Shown here one piece after another: positions 32,478 to 43,429 of a stretch of 45,696 nt of DNA. Positions within the stretch are counted from its first letter, which is position 1. The number at the start of each line of letters is the position of its first letter. Origin of the DNA: Acanthaster planci (lineage: Eukaryota; Echinodermata; Asteroidea; Valvatida; Acanthasteridae); contig NW_019091392.1 of assembly GCF_001949145.1 (NCBI RefSeq), forward strand, positions 414,283-459,978. Reading direction: 5' to 3'. A model generated the notes under the pieces. The model ran no database searches and was not told the DNA's origin. It saw only the letters and a list, made by a program, of their open reading frames with translations. The position numbers were made by a program, and so were the translations under genes.

Positions 32478-32790
32478 AATTTTGGTCAAAAACAAAGTTC
32501 GTATAGCGCCGCATAGCCGCGCAAGATGGAGAACTTCACCGCAAACACACATAAAACATTGTAATCGCATAGGCGCTATTTGACCAAGCGATACGCCTGC
32601 GCAATGCACATTACTGCTTAGGCGCAGGCGCGGCGGCAGGCACGTGCACCTGGTGAGCCTGCGCCGAAGCATTACCGTAAACCACGCAGGTGTATCGCTT
32701 GCTCAAATGGCACCCATGGTGATTACAACTTTAAGGCAAAGCTATCCATCTCGAATCTTTGGTGCTATACGATCTTTGGTCAAAACTAAA
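32478..32790. mobile_element. Foldback MITE (about 313 bp)
   Basis: Long imperfect inverted arms of roughly 120 bp. TTTGGTCAAA...CGTATAGCGCC and CGCTATTTGACCAAGCGATACGCC on the left mirror GGTGTATCGCTTGCTCAAATGG and GGTGCTATACGATCTTTGGTCAAA on the right. The centre is CpG- and GC-rich (GCGCAGGCGCGGCGG). It sits about 170 bp downstream (minus sense) of DBHS exon A. Confidence 0.65.
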
Positions 32791-32959
32791 TCCTCTGAAA
32801 TCCTCCACATGGATGGGGAAACCGGGAAGGGTCTGGGTTAAAAATACCATGGCCATAGCAATGAAAGCAGGATTTTGCATTTTGAGACACAAATCTAAGT
32901 TCTGCAGAAAAGGAAACTTTTTTGTTTAGGTAACACCACACAATAGAAAGAAACTTAAC

Positions 32960-33093
32960 CTTGTCGCATCATCATGGTCTGATGCTCGTGCCTGCTTATC
33001 TCCATTTCACTATCAAGTTTCTCTCTGTTGTCTTGTATTTGTCTTTCTAGTTGTTCACGCTGAAGTCTTTCTGTCTCTTCCAATGCCTTCCAC
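32960..33093 (-). CDS. DBHS (NONO/SFPQ/PSPC1-like) exon A: end of NOPS and coiled-coil start
   Basis: A 134-bp minus-strand exon flanked by an acceptor (AATTTCAG) and a GTTAAG donor. It encodes [36 protein letters not shown] and TMMMRQ. The RWKAL...LE-EME..RHEHQ..M-RQ pattern is diagnostic of DBHS proteins (NONO, SFPQ, PSPC1, insect NonA), covering the junction of the NOPS domain and the coiled coil. These nuclear proteins bind RNA and DNA through two RRMs and dimerise through NOPS and coiled coil. The exon starts after a phase-2 junction (only the final G of the previous codon is here) and ends with one base that forms Glu with exon B. The RRM exons are not seen upstream in the window, so the preceding intron exceeds 12.6 kb. 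Which vertebrate paralogue it corresponds to cannot be decided. Confidence 0.95.
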
Positions 33094-35704
33094 CTGAAAT
33101 TTGAGCCAAATTACCAAGTGATTAATAACAAATTCACCCAAATGCTTACGTGTACATACTACAGGCACACACATGAAAGAAGCGTTATTACAACATCCTG
33201 CTTATAATGAATACGTGTTTATAGTCTGTACACTGATACATGTAATGCAGTATACAAGATCCCTGTTATAACCAAGTCATAATAAGGGGAGAATTTCTCT
33301 TTTAACCAGCAGAAACTCAGGGTTAAGCCTGGTGATAACTCAGGGCTTGACACCAGGCATAAATACAATGCATTCATGAATATTCTGGACAATTTCAGGT
33401 CAGGTCTCCCCTGGTTGTTGGCAACAAAAGAGCCGAGTTGGGAGGGGGAGAAGCATCTCAAACAAAATGCTGCTTTAGCTGTATAATCAGAAGATTAAAG
33501 GAGCAGCGGTATTGCTCGTCAGTATTGATAAGCACTACCTTTGAGGTTTCAGCCTTGTAAGTTTTTGAAATTCTTAAGATGCGTATCAGTTGATAATTTT
33601 ATTATTTGAATATGTCCTTGTTTCATAATTTCATTTTTGAACAATTGAAAATTGGTGAAAGAACTACTCAGAATAAGTTTTTTAGTGGAGATTTCCAGCC
33701 ACGTGACATACAGTACTGTGTGCTACCCTGGTCTGACAAGTGTGCAAAGGTTTGGGCTTTGAATGAAGATTATGAAGCCCACTGACATAGGATTAAAAGA
33801 CCTGCGAGATTTTGGTATTGCCCCAAAGGACTTGGAAAGCGTGTGATGCAAAATTGCCTAAATAATTATATAAACATAACATTTTAGGCGTGACGTCCAT
33901 ATTATTTTTTATAAGCGTGCCGTGGTCCCCGCCGGCCTGCGCCGCACATGCACGCGCGGCAGCCTCCCGCAGCAGGCCGATGTGCGGCGCCATGTGGCAC
34001 CAGTAAAAAGCATGCATAACAATGGTTCACGAACAAATTTTATGATACACACAGTCCCCCGCGGCGCGCTGGCACTAATTTGCATTTTTTATTGGAGACA
34101 AATTCTACAAAAAGCTAAAACACAGAAAAAAAAACAACCACTTTACTACTGACTCATCGTTTTGGAAAAGTCACAAAGGTTGTTGGGGGACCTGTGGTCT
34201 GGACCTGCAGCTGATCCTAACAGTAACACGCCTGCCTTAAGAATCTATTACAGTGTAGGCCTAGCCTGTAATCTACTGTATTTTCCGGAATGTAAACAGC
34301 AGCTTTATACATGTATGATTCTCACACTGAAAAATATTCCTGGAGCTTATACTCTGGGCTGCTAATACAATATTTTAAAAATTAAATCTGTAATGCCACA
34401 CCGTGCCATGCCTTGGCACCTCCCATCATACCTCCATGCTCCCATACAGCCCATGCCGCCGGCTGGCTAGCCGGCCATTCACGCAAGCGGTACAGTTTCG
34501 CGCTCTCTGGAAACAAGTCGTTCATGTTTTCATTGGTTGCCGTTTACAACTAGCCTATTCACATGTTGGAAATAAAGGAAACCAGCACAGAGAGACATAA
34601 TAGACTTGTAAATGTACCCTTGTTTGTGCCGTTTCACACCACTCACATCATGTGGTGCGTCTGTTTTTGTTATTTACAGCTGTGCAATCCATATGATTTA
34701 TTTTTACTGGTCAGTTGGTGACTGTTCCAAAAATTCGAACAAAAGAACTACTCCACAGCCCACCCAACGAGGAATGTAATCCACGCTGCAATAATTGGTA
34801 ATTTCTAGGACTTGGGGCAGTTTAGGCTGAATAGGAATAATCATTCGCGATCGCACACATTGGGTCGTATCAGTGAATAAAAACTAGCAAATGCTATGAA
34901 GTTCAAGCAATCAACAAAAGCATTTCATGAGAAAACCATTAATATGAATGAAATGTTTCTTTTACTATTCAGCATCTACTAGTGTAAATATTATCAAACG
35001 GCCGAATGGTTTTACACAAGAGGGCTTCTGTTGTCCAAGGAAAAAAAACCATGCGTGGTCTTGGTTTGGACAGAAAACGACAGGAAAGAATTTGTATATT
35101 TTCATGGGTTGGGATAGATGCTCCGAATAAAAATGCAGCAACCAAGATGCAACCAAGTCTACTGGAACAATTGTAATACATGACGGTCAGTCAGCTGTGT
35201 CAATCTTTGGTTGGATGGAAGCTCCTCAGAGACTTTATTTGGAATACTCTCCTGATTTTATTCCCTTGCTACTTTTATTTTTGTCTTGTCTGAATAATAA
35301 TGACTGGCCAGTGAAGTAATCCAGTAAAAATGGGCTTTCATACTTTTTTAAAATTTACTTTTTTTCCTCGAAGCACTTGACCATTATACTGTACTAAAGT
35401 ACCATCACTGAACATAACATTCCATAATTTCCCCCATCTACATGTATACGAGGGGCACAGCTGCATTTTCGGGTAAAAAGGAAATGAAATTAGGCAGACA
35501 ACCGACCGCTTGCATTAAATCCGACCGCTTGCATTAAATCCGTTAGAGAGATTTTCCAAGACATTTAAATGGAACTAACAGTTGATTTCACAAAGCTCAA
35601 TTGATGCAATCTGGGCTAATTTTTATTTTCAAAAGATGCTGCTAAAGTCGACACTTCAGGAACTCTCGATAACTCAGGCTTAGAGCTGGTCTAGTCTAAA
35701 CCCT
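33094..35704 (-). other. DBHS intron; minor structures only
   Basis: A GC-rich CpG patch at about 33915-34075 contains a perfect 10-bp inverted repeat CGCCGCACAT (33940-33949) / 33980-33989. A 19-bp unit CCGACCGCTTGCATTAAAT is exactly duplicated in tandem (35502-35520, 35521-35539). No exon with DBHS similarity, and no other gene, was found. Confidence 0.45.
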
Positions 35705-36218
35705 TAAGCACCCTTCCCAAGAATTGTTTTGTCTAAACATCGAACAAAAATATTTGGCTGTTTTAATACTTAATATCATGATTTTCAATTGACTTAGATG
35801 CCAATACACCAAAAATACCTTGGGACTAAATGATTATTTGCAAGTGGCTCGGCAAATCCGCAAGATAAAAAATTCCACCCCAGCTCTGCAGGAAAATAAA
35901 TCTTCTCAGGAGTGATTGACAGCTGTATTGTTCAAAAATGTATCTTTTTAAGTATTTGGGTCACCCAGGCTATCTTTGAAGAGGCAGGCAATCTTTGAAG
36001 TTGCTGCTCTACTACTACTACTAGGTAGGAAGACTTGGGGGCAGATACATTGATCGTAAATGCTCAGCCAATTACTAAGTTGAAGCTTTGTAAGTTAAGC
36101 AGCCATTGGTAGGATACACTTGCGCAGTCCCAGAGTAATGCCACTGTTGCCAAGAAACAGTATCACCACTGCAACAACTTCCCCTCCGTTATCTCTCTCT
36201 TTTTTGGAAAGTCCTATG

Positions 36219-38817
36219 TTGGCTTGGGCGGTATTTCGGTATTACCGAATACCGCGGTTTTGATTTTAATACCGAACAATACCGACCAACAATCCATGAA
36301 TACCGGAATACCGACTTATTCGGTATTGAATTTCAACACCGCGGTATTCTGGCTAATTTGTTCAGAATGTTCCCACAACCCCCATGAGATGAAAGCAGAC
36401 AATTATATCCACAACATTGACTGCATACTTTGTGGTTTCAGTAATCCAGCATCAGGTTTGTATTGTGTCTTTTGGTGAAGAGATAAGACGTAACGTGATA
36501 CTTCAGCATGCAGCCACCAACCTGCCAGTCAAAAGGTTTTGTTTCCCTATCGCCGCCTTCAAATTTGTTTTGGAATAGCTTGTAGGCAGTGCTTCTTGTA
36601 TTACTCATTGGCACATGTATACATGTACATGTATCACAGCCCTACAAGGTTGGGAATTAAAAAAACAGTTGGTCTTCCGTGTCCGCACTGGACTTTATTT
36701 TCCGAAGATTTTTATTGGCGGATCAGAAAATGCGAACGCTGCTTGTGCTAGCCTTGTGCTCTCTTTGGGTCTTTTTTGTCCTTTGTATACAACATGTATA
36801 CAAATCTATCTAACCGAAAGCCAGGAATGTGTGTTATAAACTATAAAATGATTCCATAAATCTGCATCTGTTCGACATCCATGGCAATCAACAATCTTTT
36901 TTTTGTTCTCACATTCCTTCGATTCTTCACTTGTCACTGCTTGTATTTCAGTTTTTCCAGAATATAAAATTAGGACAACGTGCAACGGTTGATCAGAAAG
37001 GTTATGATTAATCAAATACATTGTGATGTGTTTAGAATAATAAACCTCACTGCCATAGGACAACATGTTTAATGTGCATGTGAAATTTAAAAAGCAAATA
37101 CATGTGAAAGCATTGATCCAGGGATTTTTAAAATACTTTCAATCGCCATGGATGACGACAAAGCCAACAGCAACTAACCTGAATGCATATGTAGGCCTGG
37201 ATGTACCAGCAAGAATTTGAAGGCTCATCAACTAAAGCCCCCATCCATGTAAGTAGTCTTTCCAACACAAATTGTGTCACGGAGAGACATTTTTTGTTTA
37301 ATTTTTCGCCTCTCTTTTGATTTTTGATACAAGCTGCATGACACGATTGATTGGTAGTCCGAGATCACTTGCCCACTGCGGCGCAGTCGCCCTCGCGCGA
37401 GATGGTCGCTGAAGAAGCAGAATGTCATGAACGAGTACTGCGATTGGATAGCTGTGTCTTGCCAAATGTACGTCATGAAAGCACTCAGTCTCATTGGCGG
37501 GCACGCTAGATCTCTTTGCAGCAATATGAATAATTCAGTGTTGGGCGATTATTTGGAATCTTGAGATACCAGAAAAGTCATGTGAACTTATTTGGGGCGT
37601 ATTTTATCGGAAATGGGATGGGAAATTTTGTTTTGGCGTTTAATTGTGTAATGAATGTAAAATATCATGGATTTTTTAATCGTGCACTGTGCGTGTCATG
37701 ACGACAGGAATCTGGCAACCGATGTCTGTATATCGCGTTGTAAGCGTGCGTGCGATAAGCCTTGTGTTGCACGAATGGAAATTTTGTGGAAGCACGCTCG
37801 CTTGAGTACAAGCAGCACAACTTCAAATTAAATTCCTAAACACAGAAAACACAAACATAGACATGAGATCATTTTTTCTTTTTTGTGAATGAACCTGCGG
37901 AAAAATTTGTGACGGCACTGTCTTTCGACTTGCAACTATAGAGCTGCATTCGATGTAGTGGAACGTACGACCCTTTTTGGCAGAATCTGTACATTGACTG
38001 CTTGCCGCATTTCCATCATGCCTTCATTGGCAACGGTTCGGCCCGGCGGGAACCAGTGTGTTGCACCGCGCACGTGTTTTCACCACCGTGATTCGCAAAT
38101 GCTTTATGAATGGGTCGTCAAGAATGGTTTTTCAGGCAACGGAGTCACGAAAACCTTTCATTGAACCAGGAATTTTGTACAATGCTATTTCGCTGTAACA
38201 TATTTTCTCCCCATACAAATATGCACGTTTTCACCGGGACCACAGATTTGTCGTGTAATCGGAATTTTGTTACAACCGATTTCGTAATAAGAGTCGACTG
38301 CCGCGTCGCAGAGTTTTCTGAAAGCCACCTTACCATTGCACACGCGCAGTGTTAGGGCACAGCTAAAAGGAGCAGCCACTGGTGACCCGCATGTAATCAT
38401 TACAATAACGCACTGTCTCAGCGAGTACCAACTTGACTGCAGCACATGTGCAGATTTTGACACCGTACGAGCATGGAGGAATAAAACATGTACGAGTGAC
38501 CACACAGATAAAGGAATCGCGGAGCAACAAAATCAGTATTTAAAACGCCGTCCTCTTTTTAAAAAATAATTTTTATTTGACATCAAATGGACATATAAAT
38601 TATAATAGTTATTAAGTTTAGGGGGTTTTGTGTCGTTAAAAACCCTTTTTTATGCTGGCCCCTAGTGTTGTTTGTGGTTTGCCTTTGAATGCCAGCATCG
38701 CCGCTGCTATTTGATGACGTCATTGCCTTCTGCAACGAATACCGCGGTATTAGTAAATACCGCGGTATTTTTTCATGGATACCGCGGTATCGCAAAAGGC
38801 AATACCGCCCAAGCCTA
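36219..38817. mobile_element. hAT-type DNA transposon, 2.6 kb, non-autonomous
   Basis: Ends TTGGCTTGGGCGGTATT and AATACCGCCCAAGCCTA (17 bp, one mismatch), flanked by an 8-bp duplication GTCCTATG (36211-36218 and 38818-38825). Subterminal ACCGCGGTATT words are clustered at both ends (36230-36355 and 38735-38805). An 8-bp duplication with TA-GGC..GGGCGGTAT-type ends indicates hAT. The paralogous repeat at 3552-3559 preserves the uninterrupted target. Internal frames (e.g. minus 37228-37524) show no BED finger or hAT dimerisation signature. The interior is CpG-richer around 37370-37510 and seems to carry nested repeat. Confidence 0.88.
38175..38310. repeat. Possible pogo/mariner-type terminus nested in the hAT element
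   Basis: Successive words ATTTCGCTGTAAC, CGGAATTTTGTTACAACCG, TTTCGTAATAAGAG, TCGACTG resemble the repeated TTCGTTATAACCGA-style subterminal sequence of pogo/Tigger elements. No matching second end was identified. Confidence 0.35.
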
Positions 38818-39022
38818 GTCCTATGTCGTCAAAAACAGCACACCCGCATACACTCGGACAACCACAAATGTATTATTGTTGAGCTACATCATGTACGTGC
38901 ATTAAAAACTCACTTGTTGGGCGGAAACAGAGCTGACATGCGGGGTTGGTCAAAGGGTTAAATGGCAAATTGAAAAGGTGCTAAACATTTAGCAAATTAA
39001 ACAGTAATTCCGACCCGTAAAA

Positions 39023-39400
39023 TCTGTGAAGCACAAGTATTGTTGAACTGTTTTTTTTTAATGTGCAAAGGCAGGAATATTCTTTTTGTTAGAGGTGCTT
39101 AAAATTAAAGAAATGTTTTGGCCTAGATTTCAATGACAAAACTCTGACATGGTAAAATAAATTTGTGAACGTAGAAAGGGATACAACCTGGAATGAAAAT
39201 AATGCGATTGGTAGGGCTCAAAATGCTTCCCCTAATTCTAGTGCGAAAAGTGCTGACATCATAAGCAAACCTCAAAAGCTGGAAAGATGTTTCTACTGGA
39301 TAAGAAACACCTCTCAAAACGTTATACAATGTAAATTTTTAGTTGATAAGAAGCAAAGTATTACTTTGTGGAATGCAGTGCTGAAGTGCTCTACTTCAGA
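39023..39400. other. No recognisable feature
   Basis: Sequence between copy 2 of the dispersed repeat and the gypsy element. The frame 39165-39407 is unrecognised. No terminal repeat matching the gypsy LTR edge at 43517 was found, suggesting that the 3' end of that element is lost or diverged. Confidence 0.4.
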
Positions 39401-39505
39401 GAATTAAAAAGAAATGTCTTAAGCAGAACAGTGGCCCAACATTTAATTTTCCCCGCCTTTCGCTGTTCGCCCAGAATTTTATTTCCTATCCATGGACAGT
39501 AATTG

Positions 39506-40140
39506 TTAGAACACCATTCTTGTTTCGGGGACTTTTTTTTCGCATAGGTTTTGTGCCACCATGGGGGCCACAACATCTTGCTGTGTGCACAGACCGTGAA
39601 GGGTCTTTTGTTGTAGAGGAACGCAAGGGAACGGGACAGCCTTTCTCACGTGTGCAAAGAGGAGGAGCTTGAACAAAGAATGCATTCCTGGCGTTTGCAC
39701 GCGTGTGAACGGTCTCTGCAGCTTTGATCCTGTCCCTAAGTCTAATGCCACTCTATCCATCGTTCCTCTAACATTATACCGTTGCAAGGGCGCTCTCCGG
39801 GGGGTGGCTTCTTCCTTGCGCATTGATCACATTTCCAGATGTATGCTCTTACATCAGCACTCATACCTGACCAGAAGTATCGCTGCTTCACATGGGCCAG
39901 GGTTTTCTTCAGGCCAAGATGGCCTCTTAACTTCCTACCATGCAATTCTTCTACAAACTCGCGTCTGAACATCTCAGGAACCAGCAACCCCCATTGAACT
40001 GAACTACCATCATTAGACTCCCACAGTTGGTATAACACACCGTCTCTGTAACTGGTCCCAGTAAGACCAATATGTCTTACTTGCCGGGGACCTGTGGGCT
40101 ACTTTATCCCAAGAAGGGCAATCCTTCCCCTCACTTTTGG
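39506..40140 (-). pseudogene. Gypsy integrase: zinc domain plus decayed core
   Basis: The frame 40038-39742 reads LYQLWESNDGSSVQWGL, VEELHGRKLRGHLGLKKTL, VKQRYFWSGMSADVRAYI, KCDQCARKK. This is the HHCC zinc-binding domain (LH..., GHLG, C-x2-C) that precedes the DDE core. The preceding linker (YWSYWDQLQ) is in another frame. The core begins as TMDRVALDLG in frame 39823-39506, but the catalytic D,D-35-E region is unrecognisable, so strand transfer would be impossible. The remainder to about 39.4 kb is scrambled. Confidence 0.8.
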
Positions 40141-40150
40141 CAATTAATAT

Positions 40151-40917
40151 TCACTTCATTGACTCATCCGCCATTTGGGTGTTTCCAATTCCTTCGCTGC
40201 TAACAGCAGGTTCCAACACAGCAACTCGGGCCTCGATCTCATCTTCCATAGTAATAGTAGCATCATTACCAGCATTGTCACCATCAGAATCATCTTGTGC
40301 ATTACAATGATCGCACTGTTTACAAGGTCGTCTAGACAGGCTATCAGCATTCTGATGCTTGGCACGCGGATGGTGCTGGATTGTGACGTCATACTCTGAC
40401 ACAATTTCCAACCATCGTGCAAGTTGTCCTTCGGGGTTCTTTTGAGTTCCTTAACCATACCAGAGAAGAATGGTCCGTCCGCACTTTGACCTTTAGACTG
40501 TAAAGGTACTGGCAGAAGTACTTCAAATATGTAAGTACAGCGAGCAGTTCTCTTTGAGTGATGCAGTAGTTTCTCTCAGCTTTGTTCAGCTTCTGGCTTG
40601 CAAAAGCCAAAACTTTCTTGACACCGTCATGCACCTGCGACAGTACATTGTACGGCTCCAATGCCCTCTTAACTCGCATCTGTACCCAGGATATACTCGC
40701 TATTTGGCAACGGGTAGGCCAATACTGGGGCCCTTAGCAAACACTGTTTCAGCCAGTGGAATGCCTTATCACAAGACTCGCTCCAAATGAATTCTTTTGA
40801 CTTTGACGTCAAGGTATGCAGCGGGCTGGCGATGCTAGCAAAGTCGTTAATGAATCTGTGGTAAGAGAGGCAAGGCCCAAGAAACTCACCTCCTTTACGT
40901 TCTTCGGGACCAGCCAA
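40151..40917 (-). pseudogene. Gypsy RNase H domain
   Basis: Spread over three frames: SYHRFINDFASIASPLHTLT, FIWSESCDKAFHWLKQCLL, APVLAYPLPNSEYILGTDAS (first catalytic Asp). Then LSQVHDGVKKVLAFASQKLN, ERNYCITQRELLAVLTYLKY (catalytic Glu), KVRTDHSSLVWL (Asp). Then HHPRAKHQNADSLSRRPC (final conserved Asp). All key residues of the gypsy RNase H are visible, but frameshifts near 40680 and 40410 break continuity. The tail is unusually Asp-rich (DDSDGDNAGND). Confidence 0.85.
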
Positions 40918-41760
40918 TCAGCAACTGCCTTAACCTTAGCCGGATCGGTTGCTACGCCCTCAGCCGACACAATGTGGCCAAGGTAGTTTACTGACCTCTG
41001 AAACAGGTCACACATGCTGGGCTTTAATTTAAGCCCAGTATTCCTGAACTGTTCGGAGTCACTCCAACTTCTCTTCTACTGTTCTGCAAAAGACAATGAC
41101 GTCATCAAGATACATCAATAAGATCTCCCACTGCAACCCTGACAACACTTTCTCCATCAGCCGCTCGAACATAGCCAGTGTGCTGGCTAACCCGAATGGC
41201 ATTACCTTCCAACGATACAGCCCATTCCGTACCACAAAACTTGACTTCTGTTGTGCATCCTTATCCAAGGCAACCTGCCGGTACCCTGAGGCGAGGTCGA
41301 GGGTTGAAAACCATCGAGCACCCTCTAACGCATCTAGCGTCTCATCAATTCTTGGCACAGGATAGGCATCCTTTATTGTCACCGCATTCAGTCCTCTATA
41401 GTCGATGCGCAATCGTTTCGTCCAGTCTTTCGTCTTTACTAACATAAAGTTAGCCTCCCACGGACTATCTGAGGGTTCAATTAAGCCGCGCCTCTTCGAG
41501 TCTTCCACTTGGCGACTGATCTCTTGTTGGTTAACCACGGGATGCCTCCTAGGCTTCTGACTTACTGGTCTAGCACCACCAGTGTTGATGCTGTGCTTAA
41601 CTATATCAGTTCTGCCTATATTGTCGTCACCCTTTGAAAACACATCCTGAAACTCCATCAGACACCCTCTCAATTTCGCATGGTCATGTGGGGCCAAATT
41701 TCTACGACTTCGATTGTACAATTCGGTCAAATGCTTGGGTAGCGCCGCCTTATGTCCCAT
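40809..41760 (-). pseudogene. Gypsy reverse transcriptase
   Basis: The 233-codon frame 41760-41059 runs from a linker (QDVFSKGDDNIGRTDIVKH), through SPWEANFMLVKTKD and LRIDYRGLNAVTIKDAYPVP, to motif A FSTLDLASGYRQV, motif B MPFGLASTLAMFERLM and motif C YLDDVIVF (codons at 41101-41112). Catalytic Asp residues are present. The frame ends at a stop just past VEEKLE. The domain resumes in another frame at MCDLFQRSVNYLGHIVSAEG and VKAVADWLVPKNVKEV. This is the longest intact piece of the element and the best anchor for classification. Confidence 0.92.
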
Positions 41761-41841
41761 AATCTTGTCTTGGGCGGAGTCTTCACCTCCACTGGTGTTA
41801 CCGTTGCAGCTACTGTTCCCGCACGCAGGACACGTTTCTCC

Positions 41842-42350
41842 TTATTTGGGTTCATGCAGTACTCGAATGGGCACCACTTCAGCTGGTACGTTAATCACAG
41901 ACTTGGCCATCACCAGATCTTTTTCTGCAATTCGGCCACCTGACTCAACTGGTTCCATGATCATGCTTCCTGTCAACTCCTCATACTGACAAACAACCAT
42001 TCCCGGCACAATGGTCTCATGCCCAGCCGGTATCTCCATAGTCCTTGTCACTACTACTCTGCCGACAAATGGTGCATCGGCAACAACTGTACACTTAATT
42101 TGTTCACCACTGACACATAATTCCAGTCTACTGAAATCCAGACTGCCCCCTGTAGACAACCAGTCCATTCCCAACAAAGCTGGTGTTCCGATATTTGCAA
42201 AGGCGGCTTAAACCGGGTGCACAGTCTTCCTGATTCATAAATCTAACCAAGCAGTCCTATATACTTTCAACAAGCTACCATCCACCTGCCGGACCCTGGT
42301 GTCACACTCCTGCAGAGTCGGCCTCTGTTCTTTCGGTAGCTGGTGATATA
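41842..42350 (-). pseudogene. Gypsy aspartic protease remnant
   Basis: The frame 42177-41842 opens with LLGMDWLSTGGSLDF, the conserved C-terminal flap-side motif of retropepsins (usually ILG-DFL), followed by a linker. Upstream, in the same region but broken by stops, are QLPKEQRPTLQECD, VRQVDGSLLKVYRTAW and ANIGTPALLGMDWL, matching the protease body. The catalytic D-T/S-G triad should lie further 5', where a repeat has been inserted (about 42350-42560). It is not recognisable. Confidence 0.7.
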
Positions 42351-42560
42351 CTGTCATTTCTCAGGGCTTGCCCTTTATTTTTCTGACAGTAGCCCGCCGG
42401 GCTAGTAAATTTTGATTTTTACTAGCCCGCAGAGATTTTTACTAGCCCATAAAATGTGCCCAAAAAAATAACAATTAAAGCAAGTTTCTGACTTAAAAAG
42501 GTTGGTCCACCAAGACGTTTCTATCAACCGCTATCACATGGGGTGATAGCAGTTCGTGGG
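42350..42560. repeat. Insertion in the gypsy protease with CTAGCCCG words and hairpin
   Basis: Contains GCCCGCCGGGC, followed by TTTTTACTAGCCCG and TTTTTACTAGCCC (two near-identical words about 24 bp apart). A perfect 8-bp-arm hairpin, GCTATCAC (42530-42537) / GTGATAGC (42543-42550), follows. It separates the gag-like frame from the protease and has no coding match, so it is probably a small insertion in the dead element. Confidence 0.5.
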
Positions 42561-42638
42561 TAGACTGGTTCCTGTTCCATACTCACTCACTCGGCATGAT
42601 TGTCCAATGAGGGGCTTGCGATCAGTGGTACAACGAAG

Positions 42639-43259
42639 TCACTTACGAACCGGATTGCACACAACAACTCTCTCCCTGTTAACCTCCTCCCTGTTTACCG
42701 GACAAGGCCCCGCCTTTTCATCAACCCGCACGTTGTCAGTCTTAACAATTGGCGAATGCAGGGCAAAACTCATTAGCTCGCTATGGAGCTTCTTCTCCGC
42801 ATCAGGTGCAATTGGCATGAGAACATATGGACTCTCGTTCACACCACTTCCATGTACCACAGAGACTATCGGACTGGACGCTGCCTTTTGCCTTGGAGGT
42901 GCCCGATCAATTAAACTGCGCCCACCATCGTCTTCCTTGCAATGGACTTCTGGCATCTTCAACTCAGTCAGCGCTGGTGCTCTGAACGAGCCATACCCTG
43001 ACGTCTCCTCCCTGTTTCCAGCCAAATCTTGGCAAGGGAGCTGGAATACAACATCCGAATCGATTCTCACATGCTCATATGACGTCTGCACATCACGTGG
43101 ACCAGGTCCACCATAGGGCCTCAATCCAGCTTCCTTAGCATCTTGCAATGCCGCTTCTAATTTCACGATTCTGTCCAATTGGCAAGCTTTTTCCAACCGC
43201 AACAACTGAATCTCCATTCGGGACTTGTGCAAGTCCCCCTTACTTGAGCTACCACACAT
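42639..43259 (-). pseudogene. Gypsy gag-like / coiled-coil frame
   Basis: A 206-codon minus-strand frame. Residues 13-40 form a heptad-like helix (SRMEIQLLRLEKACQLDRIV, KLEAALQDAKEAGL). It then has a Gly/Pro hinge, a segment SFRAPALTELKMPE typical of the entry to gypsy capsid regions, and a long polar tail without a zinc knuckle. The capsid core seems largely deleted. The frame overlaps the transmembrane frame at 43163-43429 by about 95 bp in another phase. An in-frame TAA lies just upstream of its ATG, so fusion of the two frames would need a frameshift or repair. Confidence 0.5.
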
Positions 43260-43429
43260 ACTACTGTTTTAACCTTGTACTCAGACGGCGGATCAAATCT
43301 TGCAGACCTCAACCAACCAAAGTACCTCCTATCTCTTAAATGAACAAGCCAAATGTACCTAAAGTAAATGACGGCCAATATTATGCAAACCAAAGCTAAT
43401 GCTATCGATGCCCACAGTAGCTTATGCAT
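43163..43429 (-). pseudogene. Gypsy first frame with membrane anchor
   Basis: ATG at 43429, about 70 nt past the primer site, opens HKLLWASIALALVCIILAV, a clear single transmembrane segment or uncleaved signal anchor. It is followed by basic and aromatic residues (YFRYIWLVHLRDRRYFGWL). After about 55 codons the frame overlaps and yields to the coiled-coil frame 43259-42639. A membrane anchor at the start of the gag region is not usual for Ty3/gypsy. An intact relative would show whether the two frames form one protein. Here the reading frame is broken. Confidence 0.55.

Larger units (their letters stand above)
35705..39022 (-). repeat. 1.2-kb dispersed repeat, copy 2, split by a hAT element
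   Basis: 35705-36218 and 38818-39022 together align, inverted, with 3269-4475. The hAT element at 36219-38817 interrupts it exactly at GTCCTATG. Copy 2 lacks the roughly 440-bp insert found in copy 1. Confidence 0.75.

Noticed and set aside
33915-34075. CpG-island promoter
   Set aside because: The GC-rich patch is only about 160 bp, has no associated first exon, and contains inverted repeats; more likely repeat-derived.
35502-35539. Functional tandem repeat
   Set aside because: Only two exact copies of a 19-bp unit; a simple local duplication explains it.
37298-37524. hAT transposase fragment on the minus strand
   Set aside because: The frame lies inside the hAT element but has no recognisable BED zinc finger, catalytic or dimerisation motif.
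41096-41447. Plus-strand frames of 89 codons
   Set aside because: Antisense shadow of the gypsy reverse transcriptase frame.
42556-43116. 186-codon plus-strand frame
   Set aside because: Antisense to the gypsy gag-like/coiled-coil frame, which has the better context downstream of the primer site.
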